Assembly (NCBI GenBank): GCA_964567785.1
Contig: CAZMOK010000043.1
Span: forward strand, 1 to 23,439
Direction of reading: 5' to 3'
DNA: 23,439 nt
Source: CAZMOK01 sp964567785
GTDB taxonomy: Bacteria > Bacteroidota > Bacteroidia > Bacteroidales > JAGOPY01
Every line of letters starts with the position of its first letter. Positions within the stretch are counted from its first letter, which is position 1. Made by a program: the position numbers and the translations under genes. The notes beneath the pieces are model-generated. The model saw only the letters and a list, made by a program, of their open reading frames with translations, searched no databases and was not told where the DNA came from. Below, piece after piece: positions 1 through 8,235 of the stretch.

Positions 1-115
1 GGTTATATGGAAACTTTCTAAATTACTGGTTATGGGTAAAAAATATATAAATAATAGTATATATAACTGTATCTGTCTTTATTTTTGGACACTACGAACC
101 AACAATTATACTCCT

Positions 116-2428
116 ATGAAAAAATTGCTTACGATCATTCTCTCACTTACTGTTATATTAACCTTCTCCCAGCAGGTAGCGCGCGACAAGGTCGTACAGG
201 AAATCGGCACAGGGACATGGTGCCCTTATTGCCCTGGGGCGGCCATGGGCGCTGATGACCTGATCGCCGCAGGCCACGATGTGGCAGTGATAGAATATCA
301 CGACGGAGATCCTTTTTCTACAACCAGCGGGGATGCAAGGATCAACTATTACAATATTTCAGGTTTCCCGACTGCTTTTTTTGACGGGGTACTCAGCTAT
401 GTAGGCGGCAGCAGTACTCAGAGCATGTACAGCAATTACCTGCCTTTGTACCAGCAGCGAATTGTAATTCCGAGTGATTTCACAATGGAGATTTACGGTG
501 AAAACACTTCGGGCAATAACTACAGCATATCCATCATGGTGGAAAACGAGAACGGGAATACCAACCCCGACCTGGTAGTGCACCTGGCGCTTACCGAATC
601 GGAGATTGCCTATTCATGGCAGGGGCAGTCTGAGCTTAACTTTGTTCAAAGGCTGATGGCGCCCGACCACCTGGGTACAGCCCTCACTTTTGGTGGTACA
701 ACGAGCCAGCAGATAGACCTTACCTTCACCATGGACCCTACATGGAATACGGCTCATTGCGAACTTGTTGCTTTTATACAGGACACACAGACAAAAGAGA
801 TACATCAGGGAATAAAAGTGGAGGTGGATAACCTTCTGCCATTCACTGCCACTGCGCAATTCACCTGCAGTGACCCCGAGCCCTGCCTGAACTCCCCTGT
901 TGACTTTACAGATAATTCACTGGGACCTGTAACAAACTGGTGGTGGACTTTTGAGGGTGGCGACCCTGCCACATCCACCAGTCAGAACCCTACGGTTACC
1001 TGGGCAGATACCGGTACTTACAATGTGCAGCTTGTAGTTTATGACGGTGCTGTGTATGATACACTCCTCATGGAAGATTACATTCATGCCATTGACACCC
1101 CTGAACAGCCCGGACAGCCTGCAGGCGCAGAAGATCTTTGTGAAGGCGAAACAGGCATAGAATATACTACTGCCGGGGCACCCTATGCAACAACATATAC
1201 CTGGGAAGTGCTGCCCTCCACTGCAGGTACCATATCAGGCACCGGTACAACCGGAACCCTCGACCTGAACTCCGGTTTTTTGGGTTCACTCACTGTAAAA
1301 GTCCGTGCAGAAAATGATTGTGGGAACAGCATATGGTCTGACGAATTGTCGGTGGAAGCACATAATGTCCCGGTACAATTCACTTTGTCAGACGGAGGAG
1401 GTTATTGTGACGGTGAACAGGGCATTGAAGTGATCCTTGACGGATCCGAAACAGGAGTGGATTACGAATTGTATATCGACGGCGACCCCACCGGGCAGAT
1501 CCTTCCGGGAACTGGCAGTACGCTCAATTTCGGTTATCAGGCCGAAGAGGGGATCTATTCATGCCTCGGGTACACAGATTACTGTTCTCAGTACATGGTA
1601 GGAAATACTTACATATACGTTATTTATGCACCCGGACAGGCTGGCATACCTGTTGGACTTGAAACAGTTTGCAACCAGGCCGGAACAACCGAGTATGTTA
1701 CCTCCGGGGCTACCGATGCTACCTCGTACAACTGGGTGCTCGATCCAGAAGAGGCCGGGGAGGTAAATGGGATAGATGAGATTGCCACTGTTACCTGGGA
1801 TCCGGATTATAATGGCCAGGCTTACCTGAGCGTACAGGGTGTAAACGAATGCGGCGAAGGTGTCTTTTCGAGTGAGCTCGAGGTAACTGTTGTGGAAGAG
1901 CCACATCCTGAAGTTAGCGGCGACGACCTTGTTTGCGACTACACCGGCGGACATATCTATTCTACCGCCGAAACCACAGGCAACATTTACATCTGGGAAG
2001 TGACAGGCGGAAACATTACCAGCGGCGGAAATACACATGAGATCCAGGTTGAATGGGGAGAGGCCGGTGCCGGCACAGTAAGGGTTACCGAAGAAACTCC
2101 TGAAGGATGCTTCGAACTCAGTGAAGATCTCACGGTCACAATTGACGACTGCACCGGGCTCGGTGAAAGAGCCGGAAAAGATATCAGTGTATATCCAAAT
2201 CCGGTTTCCGGTAAGCTATATATTGAGCCTGAAGGCAGTTTTTCAGGAAAACTGAAAGTTAATATTATCAGCCGGTTTGGTAAAGTTGTTCTGAGCAGTT
2301 CTTTTGAAAACAATAAATACGATGACAGGCTTATGCTCAGCACAGAGAACCTGCAGCCGGGTATTTATGTGGTGAGCGTGGTCACTAAAGACGGCGACAG
2401 CTTTGAAAAGAAGTTCTCTAAATTCTGA
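116..2428 (+). CDS. Secreted Omp28-like/PKD protein with T9SS type A sorting domain
   Basis: A 770-aa exported protein, probably bound to the cell surface by the type IX secretion system. I place the start at the ATG at 116 because it begins a clean signal peptide (MKKLLTIILSL, ending near FSQQ at residues 17-20); an in-frame ATG at 32 would add 28 residues that do not look like a leader. Just after the leader, residues 33-40 carry a thioredoxin-like WCPYC motif (Cys36, Cys39), and a GFPTAFFDG segment around residue 84 fits a thioredoxin fold, as in Omp28-related Bacteroidota proteins. A PKD domain follows at about 248-325. Then come at least three related PKD/Ig-like repeats with a conserved pattern (C..G..EY.T.GA...T.Y.W.....AG). 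The last ~80 residues (VYPNPVSGKLYIEP, ending in ...SFEKKFSKF) are a typical type A T9SS C-terminal domain. The function of the CxxC module is not known; the family assignment is fairly secure. Confidence 0.9.
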   Translation: MKKLLTIILSLTVILTFSQQVARDKVVQEIGTGTWCPYCPGAAMGADDLIAAGHDVAVIEYHDGDPFSTTSGDARINYYNISGFPTAFFDGVLSYVGGSSTQSMYSNYLPLYQQRIVIPSDFTMEIYGENTSGNNYSISIMVENENGNTNPDLVVHLALTESEIAYSWQGQSELNFVQRLMAPDHLGTALTFGGTTSQQIDLTFTMDPTWNTAHCELVAFIQDTQTKEIHQGIKVEVDNLLPFTATAQFTCSDPEPCLNSPVDFTDNSLGPVTNWWWTFEGGDPATSTSQNPTVTWADTGTYNVQLVVYDGAVYDTLLMEDYIHAIDTPEQPGQPAGAEDLCEGETGIEYTTAGAPYATTYTWEVLPSTAGTISGTGTTGTLDLNSGFLGSLTVKVRAENDCGNSIWSDELSVEAHNVPVQFTLSDGGGYCDGEQGIEVILDGSETGVDYELYIDGDPTGQILPGTGSTLNFGYQAEEGIYSCLGYTDYCSQYMVGNTYIYVIYAPGQAGIPVGLETVCNQAGTTEYVTSGATDATSYNWVLDPEEAGEVNGIDEIATVTWDPDYNGQAYLSVQGVNECGEGVFSSELEVTVVEEPHPEVSGDDLVCDYTGGHIYSTAETTGNIYIWEVTGGNITSGGNTHEIQVEWGEAGAGTVRVTEETPEGCFELSEDLTVTIDDCTGLGERAGKDISVYPNPVSGKLYIEPEGSFSGKLKVNIISRFGKVVLSSSFENNKYDDRLMLSTENLQPGIYVVSVVTKDGDSFEKKFSKF

Positions 2429-2463
2429 TATTTTTGTTAGGGGGAGTAGCGAGATTTTTTGAA

Positions 2464-2494
2464 AAAGGCCGGGGTTTCTATTTACCCGGCCTTT
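2464..2494 (+). terminator. Intrinsic terminator after the Omp28-like gene
   Basis: A perfect 10-bp stem (AAAGGCCGGG at 2464-2473 with CCCGGCCTTT at 2485-2494) encloses an 11-nt loop and is followed by a pyrimidine/T-rich stretch (CTTTTCC). It lies 36 bp after the stop codon at 2428 and upstream of the next gene, so it probably separates the two transcripts. Confidence 0.8.
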
Positions 2495-2566
2495 CTTTTC
2501 CTGAAAACTGAATATCCGGATAGCTGAAAAGCACTAAATTAACATCTCATCTGCTCTGAATATTTG

Positions 2567-2574
2567 TAACTTTA
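2567..2574 (+). promoter_or_regulatory. Candidate -7 promoter element for the choice-of-anchor L gene
   Basis: TAACTTTA, 19 bp before the ATG at 2594, resembles the Bacteroidota -7 consensus TAnnTTTG. No convincing -33 TTTG is visible at the expected distance, so this is a weak call. It fits with the gene having its own promoter after the terminator at 2464-2494. Confidence 0.3.
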
Positions 2575-2593
2575 CAGTGAATAGTACACAACA

Positions 2594-5500
2594 ATGAAGA
2601 ATTTATGTACGGCGATTTTTATACTGCTGCTTATTCCTTTTTTCGGAGGAAAGCAGGTTGCCGCGCAGACCACACCCGAACTAAGGATCTACCACCTCGA
2701 CGAGGAGCAATTCGAGATATATGTCAGGGACACCCTTTTCGCGGGTGGCGGTGAAATCTCTAATATTAACTTCAAGGGCAAGATTGATGCACGTGATGCT
2801 TTTGAAAGTGGCATTGATGTAGGTTTCGACCGTGGCCTCATTCTCACAAACGGGTATGTATATTCAACAACCCAGATAAACGGTGGTGACAACAAATCGG
2901 GGCAGCAGACAAATCCCGAGCGCGACAGCCTTGACAGCTACCACAACCTTAATGACGAAGACATGGACTGGCTTATGGGAGTTATTTCCCTTGAGAACAA
3001 GCCCGATACCGTGGTGGATGTTTCCGTTCTTGAGTTCAAGTTCAAGCCTTTTTACGACTCTTTCACTTTGAATTATGTTTTTGCTTCTGAAGAATATAAA
3101 TATGAAGAAGTTGGCGGAGGTGGCGGTGGCGGTGGCCGTGCAGAGGACATTGACCTGACTGGTGAGGATAAAAGTGATTTCATGGGCATCTTTGTAAAGA
3201 AATTTCCCAGCCAGCAGGATAACGATATGATCGCCTCGATGATAGGCAATGATTTCGGACCTCCCTACCCTAGCAAAGTTCCTGTCAGTGTCAGGTGGGT
3301 CAATCACGAAACAAACGATTATGTTTACATTTCGAACAAAGGACTTTCCTTTATATACGACGGCCTCACTGAGGTTCTCCCGGTTGACCTGTACCAAACC
3401 CAGGTGGAAGCCTGCGAAACATACTGGATAAAGATTGCCGTTGCTGATTACCCGAATGAAATTGAAGTCCCCGGTCAACATTTTACACTCAGTCACCTGC
3501 TGAATTCCGCCGTTTTTCTCGAAGCAGGCACTTTTAAGAGTGGCATCGGCATGGAGTGGGAGGTTGCAGGGGCCAACGACAACCCCGATTTCGAGATCGA
3601 TGAAATAGTTGAAGGGGGTTGCGCCAATATGGTGATCAGCCTTGCCAAAAATATAGAAACACTCGACACAACCTGGATACGGTTCAAGATCACAGGTGCC
3701 GATCCGAACACCGATTATACCATAACCCCCGAACCGGTGGACGACTCCCTGTTGTTCCTTGCACCGGGTCAGCTTGAGGGCACCTACATTGTTTCAGCCA
3801 ATTTTGACGATATAGATGAGGGGGGTATTGAGACCTGGCGTTTCAGGTACCAGGAAAATCCGTGTGATATACCCAGTTCGGGAGGTATTGGCGGAGGAAA
3901 CCAGGGCTATTCGGGGGAAATAATCATAAATGTGCACGATTATGAAGAGATCCCTTCGGCTACCAAAACCTATGGCCCTACACCCAACAGTATCTATTAT
4001 TGTGGTGGCGAGGTAGAACTTACTGTAACCGACCTCGTTGATGGCGGTATACCTCCCTATAATTACAATTGGTCGCAGTTTTCTACCGGTCAGTTGGGCA
4101 TCGGTGAAACATTCGATATTACGATATCCGACAGTCCCGATGTGGTTGTTTGCAATGTATCCGACAGGTGCAGTAGCCAGCCGGGCTACCAGCCTGCCAA
4201 AGACACTGTTATTGTTTACAGCCAGCTCCTGGCCACTCCCAGCCCCGACTTTCAGCTCTGTGAAAACCTTGTATGGGACATTACAATTGAGAATACAAAT
4301 GTTGATGAAGATTTCACAGTGGAATGGTTTTTTGACGGGAGCCTGGTAGGCACTGATAAGATATACACCGTTACCTGGGATGAATATGGATCGCTAATAC
4401 AGTTACAGGATAGCATTAAATTTGATTACATAGTTACCGATTACTGCGGGAATACTACTTCCGGTGAGGTCTGGGCTTTCCTCGATCCGGTTGTAGCCAT
4501 ATCCGGTCCCGATATAATTTGCCTTGGTGAACCCATAACCCTTTCATGCACCCCCGGAAAATCCTACCAGTGGTATAATAATTTCGTTTCCCCGGGGAAT
4601 GAAATTCCCGGCGCGGATGAAATAACGTATACTTATACACCCTTCAGTGCTGGAATAGTGACAAAATGCGTGGAGATCATCAATGCCTGCGACCAGCCGG
4701 CATCTACCTGCTTTACCTTCCAGGTTTCAGAACTTGTGGTCGACATAGAACTTAACGGCGGTGATTATTTTAATGTCTGTCCTGATGAATATTTTTTCCT
4801 GGAAGAGCTGAATGGTTATTCCGACTGGGAATGGAGGTGGACCGATTACGGGATGCCCCAGGTGGCTTTTGGCCAGGAGGTAAATATAAGGATCACCGAG
4901 CCGGGTCCGCACCTCATCAATGTATCGGCTTATAATGAATATGGCTGCTATGATGAAAGAGACTTTACCATAAATGTGTTCCCCTATCCGGCTTTGCAGC
5001 TCTCGAAGGAATACGATTCGGTCTGCTCCGGTTATCCTAATCAGCTAAATGCCAACACGGCTGTTGAAACAGATGATTTTTTCTGGACCTCCGATCCGCC
5101 TGACCCGACGCTTACAGGACAGGAAACCCTTCCAAACCCGGTGGTGGAGCCCCTCGTACCGACCACATATTCCTGTAACATTACAGATATCAATGGTTGT
5201 AGCGATTCGGTAAGCATTGATGTGTATATCAGGGAGCCCATCAGCGGTGCGATCATTGCCGAGCCTTTCGAAACCTGTTCGGGCGATGAAGCAGATATCA
5301 GCTTTATCGGAACTGTGAGGCCCGGTGCTTCCTATAACTGGACTTTTGAAGGAGGAGACCCGCCGGTCAGCACTGATGAAACCGCAACCGTTACCTGGGA
5401 AACCCCAGGCAGCAAGACTATTACCGTTGAAATTGAAGAGCCCGGATGTTATGAATTCTTCGAGATGGAGATGAATGTCAACCTGAACCCTTCACCGTTC

Positions 5501-6277
5501 ATGACTGCCCAGAATGCACAAGGCTGCCGGCCCCTTGAGGTCAGCTTCTTCGACCAGTCGACCGACCTGGAAGGCCCTGTCTATGAATGGAATTTCGGCG
5601 ACGGCACAACTTCAAACGAACGAAATCCTCTTCATACTTATAAGGAACCGGGCACCTATGATGTACGGCTGAGGGTGACCAACAGTACCGGCTGCCATGC
5701 TACAACCCTGTTTCCTGATATGGTTGAGGTGTATCCCCAGCCGGAGGCCGGTATTTCTGCAGAACCCCTTGCAGCCACAATCGATAACCCCGTGATCTCA
5801 TTCTTTGAGCAGATAGAAGGAGAGTATAATAACATAGAATGGGATTTCGGTGACGGAGAGACTTCACAGGAAGACAACCCGGTGCACCGTTACTCTGCCC
5901 CGGGCAGCTACGATGTGATCATGCATACAGAAAACAGCTATGGTTGCTGGGATGCCGATACGGTGAACATAGGGATCCTTCTTGAGCTGAAAATATACAT
6001 CCCTACTGCTTTCAGCCCCAATGGTGATGGCCTGAATGATTGTTTCTCCATCAGCGGGACAACCGGCGATGTGGTCAACAATTTCAGGATCAGGGTGTTC
6101 GACCGCTGGGGCAATCTCATATTTAACGACCTGATCGATTCACCTGATTGCATCTGGGATGGCCGCGACCAGGAAGGGGAGCCGCTTCCAGTAGGCACAT
6201 ACCTTTACCGTATAACCGGTAATGATATGAGGGGGGGGCGGCAGAACTTCGAAGGATCTGTTACTATTTATAAATAA
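2594..6277 (+). CDS. Choice-of-anchor L/PKD protein with gliding-motility-type (T9SS type B) C-terminal domain
   Basis: A 1227-aa secreted surface protein. The signal peptide spans residues 1-24 (MKNLCTAIFILLLIPFF..., cleavage before Gln25). Residues ~40-310 form a choice-of-anchor L domain: the FESGIDVGFDRGLILTNG block at ~76, the ..FNYVFASEEYKYEE block at ~158-173, and a later DGLTEVLPV block. It is interrupted by eight consecutive glycines (174-181). The middle holds Ig/PKD-like domains rich in Cys-containing SxxC..E motifs. Two clear PKD domains (YEWNFGDGTTSNERNPLHTY and a second NIEWDFGDGETSQEDNPVHRY copy) lie at ~985-1125. The C-terminus from ~1132 (YIPTAFSPNGDGLNDCF ... FDRWGNLIF ... 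WDGRDQ ... PVGTYLYRI) is the gliding-motility-associated CTD, a type B T9SS signal. Such proteins are usually adhesin-like; the ligand is unknown. A run of eight G bases sits in the sorting signal at 6231-6238. Confidence 0.93.
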   Translation: MKNLCTAIFILLLIPFFGGKQVAAQTTPELRIYHLDEEQFEIYVRDTLFAGGGEISNINFKGKIDARDAFESGIDVGFDRGLILTNGYVYSTTQINGGDNKSGQQTNPERDSLDSYHNLNDEDMDWLMGVISLENKPDTVVDVSVLEFKFKPFYDSFTLNYVFASEEYKYEEVGGGGGGGGRAEDIDLTGEDKSDFMGIFVKKFPSQQDNDMIASMIGNDFGPPYPSKVPVSVRWVNHETNDYVYISNKGLSFIYDGLTEVLPVDLYQTQVEACETYWIKIAVADYPNEIEVPGQHFTLSHLLNSAVFLEAGTFKSGIGMEWEVAGANDNPDFEIDEIVEGGCANMVISLAKNIETLDTTWIRFKITGADPNTDYTITPEPVDDSLLFLAPGQLEGTYIVSANFDDIDEGGIETWRFRYQENPCDIPSSGGIGGGNQGYSGEIIINVHDYEEIPSATKTYGPTPNSIYYCGGEVELTVTDLVDGGIPPYNYNWSQFSTGQLGIGETFDITISDSPDVVVCNVSDRCSSQPGYQPAKDTVIVYSQLLATPSPDFQLCENLVWDITIENTNVDEDFTVEWFFDGSLVGTDKIYTVTWDEYGSLIQLQDSIKFDYIVTDYCGNTTSGEVWAFLDPVVAISGPDIICLGEPITLSCTPGKSYQWYNNFVSPGNEIPGADEITYTYTPFSAGIVTKCVEIINACDQPASTCFTFQVSELVVDIELNGGDYFNVCPDEYFFLEELNGYSDWEWRWTDYGMPQVAFGQEVNIRITEPGPHLINVSAYNEYGCYDERDFTINVFPYPALQLSKEYDSVCSGYPNQLNANTAVETDDFFWTSDPPDPTLTGQETLPNPVVEPLVPTTYSCNITDINGCSDSVSIDVYIREPISGAIIAEPFETCSGDEADISFIGTVRPGASYNWTFEGGDPPVSTDETATVTWETPGSKTITVEIEEPGCYEFFEMEMNVNLNPSPFMTAQNAQGCRPLEVSFFDQSTDLEGPVYEWNFGDGTTSNERNPLHTYKEPGTYDVRLRVTNSTGCHATTLFPDMVEVYPQPEAGISAEPLAATIDNPVISFFEQIEGEYNNIEWDFGDGETSQEDNPVHRYSAPGSYDVIMHTENSYGCWDADTVNIGILLELKIYIPTAFSPNGDGLNDCFSISGTTGDVVNNFRIRVFDRWGNLIFNDLIDSPDCIWDGRDQEGEPLPVGTYLYRITGNDMRGGRQNFEGSVTIYK

Positions 6278-6288
6278 ACGTATTTATA
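6269..6288. terminator. Possible small bidirectional stem between convergent genes
   Basis: TATAAATA (6269-6276) and TATTTATA (6281-6288) form a perfect 8-bp stem with an AACG tetraloop, spanning the stop codons of two convergent genes that are only 6 bp apart. The stem is all A/T, so it is thermodynamically weak, and it lacks a long T-run. It may help stop both transcripts, but confidence is low. Confidence 0.25.
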
Positions 6289-7015
6289 GAAGGGTGTTAT
6301 AGTACCGGATAACACGCGCCATCTCCTCCTTCGTTTTCATCCTGAGCTTGTTTTCCCTGATATAAGACTTTATCTGTTCCTCTTTGTCGGAAAGTGCCCG
6401 GTAAACAGCCCTTCTTTTGCAACTGATCTCAGTGGCCGGGCCTTCATCCTTTTTAATATAAAAGTTACAGCTTTTATAGAACACGTCTTTTGTACAGTCG
6501 ATGCCGGCAACATCCTTCTTATGGTAACTCACCACATTCCGTGAAAGCAAACGGCAGTCTCCTTCCACGATGATCTCAAAATAGCACTTCCGGATCATCC
6601 CTTCATCAAGGTACTCGCAATGGATGAATTCCCTTCCATCCATTATGATCGATTTGATCTCATCCGGATTGGAAAAGGCAAGTGTGTCGCCATCCTCAAT
6701 GAACTGCATCTGCTGAAAATAGACATTGTACCTCAGTTTGATGCCTGAAAACACGGTGTTGTCGTAAAGGACTACCGTCCCCGTGCACCAGTCGTCCATA
6801 AGGTACATGCTGCCTTCTGAACCAAGGTTCCTGTTCTTATAACTTTTAGAGTTGACCGATGCATTATCGGTTGCATAATCTTGATGCTGCGGAGGAATGG
6901 TCCTGGTGTGCATCGGCTGGCCCAACTTGTCAATTTTAACTCCCTGTCCATTTACCTGGAAGAGGGCAAAGCCCAGGCTAAAGATCAAAAAGATCCTCAT
7001 CAAATAACTCTTCAT
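6284..7015 (-). CDS. Exported protein of unknown function (243 aa)
   Basis: I do not recognise a characterised family. The ATG at 7015 gives a good signal peptide (MKSYLMRIFLIFSLGFALFQ, cleavage near NGQ at 22-24), so the protein is periplasmic or on the cell envelope. The mature part has a beta-rich stretch at residues 70-135 with the pattern YLMDDWCTGTVVLYDN...GIKLRYNVYFQQMQF.EDGDTLAF...I..I..DGREF. This layout of residues looks like recurring Bacteroidota secreted proteins annotated only as hypothetical, but that is from memory. Seven cysteines (77, 133, 144, 154, 174, 183, 199) could form disulfides. The C-terminal ~45 residues are helical and basic. It is convergent with the anchor-L gene and divergent from the sigma factor gene; no functional link to either is evident. 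Confidence 0.75.
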   Translation of the reverse strand: MKSYLMRIFLIFSLGFALFQVNGQGVKIDKLGQPMHTRTIPPQHQDYATDNASVNSKSYKNRNLGSEGSMYLMDDWCTGTVVLYDNTVFSGIKLRYNVYFQQMQFIEDGDTLAFSNPDEIKSIIMDGREFIHCEYLDEGMIRKCYFEIIVEGDCRLLSRNVVSYHKKDVAGIDCTKDVFYKSCNFYIKKDEGPATEISCKRRAVYRALSDKEEQIKSYIRENKLRMKTKEEMARVIRYYNTLL

Positions 7016-7262
7016 GGTCCCGTTTTTTTGGTTAATAACTCTTCTGTTCGAAATAATGAAGCAATAAGACCTTTTTCCTCACAAAAGAACCTTATTGGTT
7101 AATAATCAATATTATTACAGCAAATTTTATGCGGGACATCATAAACAATTATTAATCAGTACAATAATATTGTTATTAAATTAACAGAAAGGTGTCCGGC
7201 TGTAACAGAGCGAACGTTTTTGTACATTTACGTACAATTGTCCTTGTAATGCGAAGGGAATA
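7016..7262. promoter_or_regulatory. AT-rich divergent intergenic region upstream of the sigma factor gene
   Basis: This 247-bp region must hold promoters for the exported protein (leftward) and the sigma/RiPP operon (rightward). It contains an 11-bp direct repeat TTGGTTAATAA (7028-7038 and 7095-7105). It also holds a 10-bp inverted repeat CAATATTATT/AATAATATTG (7107-7116, 7163-7172), and TTGTAC/GTACAA arms at 7220-7225 and 7232-7237. TACATTTA at 7223-7230 resembles the Bacteroidota -7 element (TAnnTTTG) and is 32 bp from the ATG. No coding sequence is evident. The AT-rich repeats could partly be chance. Confidence 0.4.
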
Positions 7263-7844
7263 ATGAGCAAGAACTCTTCAAATAAACTCAATCCATATGA
7301 GTGGGTCGACCGGCACGGGGAATACCTTTTCAACTATGCTATTGGAAGGACCTATTCCACAGAGACTGCCGAGGACCTTGTCCAGGAAACTTTTCTGTCT
7401 GCCTGGTCGGCTCGCGAAAGTTACAAGGGCGGCAGTTCTGAACGTACCTGGCTTATTTCCATCCTCAAGCGTAAGATAATTGACCATTACAGGAAACGTT
7501 CGAAGGAGAAACAAGAGCCTCTCCGGGACCATGCCTGGCCTTTTTCTTCTGCAATTGATGACGAAGGTGAATGGATGGGAGACAGGAGACCAAAAAACTG
7601 GCAGGACCACAGCATGGAGATGGATTTCAGCGGTGAATTCATGGAAATTCTCAGGTTCTGCCTGTCGCTGCTTCCCGATAAATGGTCGGCAACTTTTACC
7701 CTAAAAGAGATGGAAGAATTTTCTACAGAGGACGTTTGTAAGCAATTGGGCATTTCTTCGTCCAATTTATGGGTAATGCTCCATAGAGCCAGGTTGCAGC
7801 TAAGAGAATGCATTGAAGATAAATGGTTTAAAGATCCGGTTTGA
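7263..7844 (+). CDS. ECF-type sigma-70 family RNA polymerase sigma factor
   Basis: A 193-aa alternative sigma factor of the extracytoplasmic-function group with only regions 2 and 4. Region 2 spans about residues 13-80, with the diagnostic DLVQETFLSAW (38-48), TWLISILKRKIIDHYRK (62-78) and a basic patch after it. A less conserved acidic/polar linker covers 85-120. Region 4 lies at about 127-182, with LPDKW..TF.LKEMEEFSTEDVCKQLG and the helix-turn-helix SSSNLWVMLHRARLQLREC. The ATG at 7263 is preceded by AAGGGA. The next gene starts within its stop codon (TGATG), a typical sigma/anti-sigma coupling. It is the first gene of the HvfABCD/bufferin-type cluster, so I infer that it activates that operon and possibly itself. 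Caulobacter bufferin genes are also controlled by an ECF sigma factor (SigF), from memory; whether the two are orthologous cannot be told here. Confidence 0.92.
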   Translation: MSKNSSNKLNPYEWVDRHGEYLFNYAIGRTYSTETAEDLVQETFLSAWSARESYKGGSSERTWLISILKRKIIDHYRKRSKEKQEPLRDHAWPFSSAIDDEGEWMGDRRPKNWQDHSMEMDFSGEFMEILRFCLSLLPDKWSATFTLKEMEEFSTEDVCKQLGISSSNLWVMLHRARLQLRECIEDKWFKDPV

Positions 7845-8143
7845 TGAAAAGATGGATAAAAAGAATGTGGAAGAAGATGATGCACCGTATGGTGTATTCC
7901 TGTGATGTAGCCACTTTCTACATTACCAGATCTGAATACCAGAAGCTGACTTTCATGGAAAACCTGCGCCTCAGGATGCACCTTATGGGTTGTGAGTTTT
8001 GTCGTAGGTTCCAGGATCAGAATACAATGATCACTAGATTTATTGACGTGCAGAAAATTGACCGTTCAAGCCTGAAAATGAGAAAGGAAAAAAAGGTTGA
8101 GATCAAGAAAGAGCTGGATAAACAGATAAATAGCACAGATTAA
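7844..8143 (+). CDS. Small zinc-finger (ZAS/zf-HC2-like) putative anti-sigma factor
   Basis: A 99-aa basic protein. I use the ATG at 7844, which overlaps the sigma stop codon by one base; a TTG at 7841 would add one residue. It carries Cys20 and then His46-x3-Cys50-x2-Cys53 (sequence HLMGCEFC), the ligand pattern of zinc-binding anti-sigma (ZAS, zf-HC2) domains. The rest is helical and rich in Lys/Arg. There is no hydrophobic segment long enough for a membrane span, so it would be cytosolic, unlike the many ECF anti-sigmas that signal across the inner membrane. Position and coupling make it the likely partner of the sigma factor upstream. Known ZAS proteins can release their sigma on thiol oxidation or metal loss or exchange; which stimulus applies here is unknown. 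The gap to the RiPP precursor gene is 92 bp. Confidence 0.8.
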   Translation: MKRWIKRMWKKMMHRMVYSCDVATFYITRSEYQKLTFMENLRLRMHLMGCEFCRRFQDQNTMITRFIDVQKIDRSSLKMRKEKKVEIKKELDKQINSTD

Positions 8144-8164
8144 CATTTTTTTCACACTTTTACC

Positions 8165-8190
8165 TGTAAGGATATCTCTCTCCCCCCGAC
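8165..8190 (+). promoter_or_regulatory. Candidate ECF promoter of hvfA
   Basis: TGTAAGG (8165-8171), a 15-nt spacer and CGAC (8187-8190) have the form of an ECF-sigma -35/-10 pair and would start transcription roughly 38-40 nt before the hvfA ATG. I did not find the same pair with the same spacing upstream of the sigma gene, where TGTAACA occurs at 7201-7207 without a matching -10. The call is therefore tentative. Confidence 0.25.
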
Positions 8191-8204
8191 TAAGTTTTTA
8201 AAGT

Positions 8205-8217
8205 TTCAAATTTTGAA
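8205..8217. promoter_or_regulatory. 13-bp palindrome in the hvfA leader
   Basis: TTCAAATTTTGAA is a perfect 6-bp inverted repeat around one central base, located 19-31 bp before the hvfA start codon. It could be an operator, or a weak hairpin in the leader RNA next to the start site. It is A/T-rich, so chance occurrence is possible. Confidence 0.25.
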
Positions 8218-8235
8218 CAATAAAAACTTGGTACA

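Noticed and set aside
32..115. In-frame upstream ATG at 32 as the start of the first gene
   Set aside because: The added 28 residues (rich in Tyr, Asn, Ile) do not form a leader, whereas the ATG at 116 begins a standard signal peptide.
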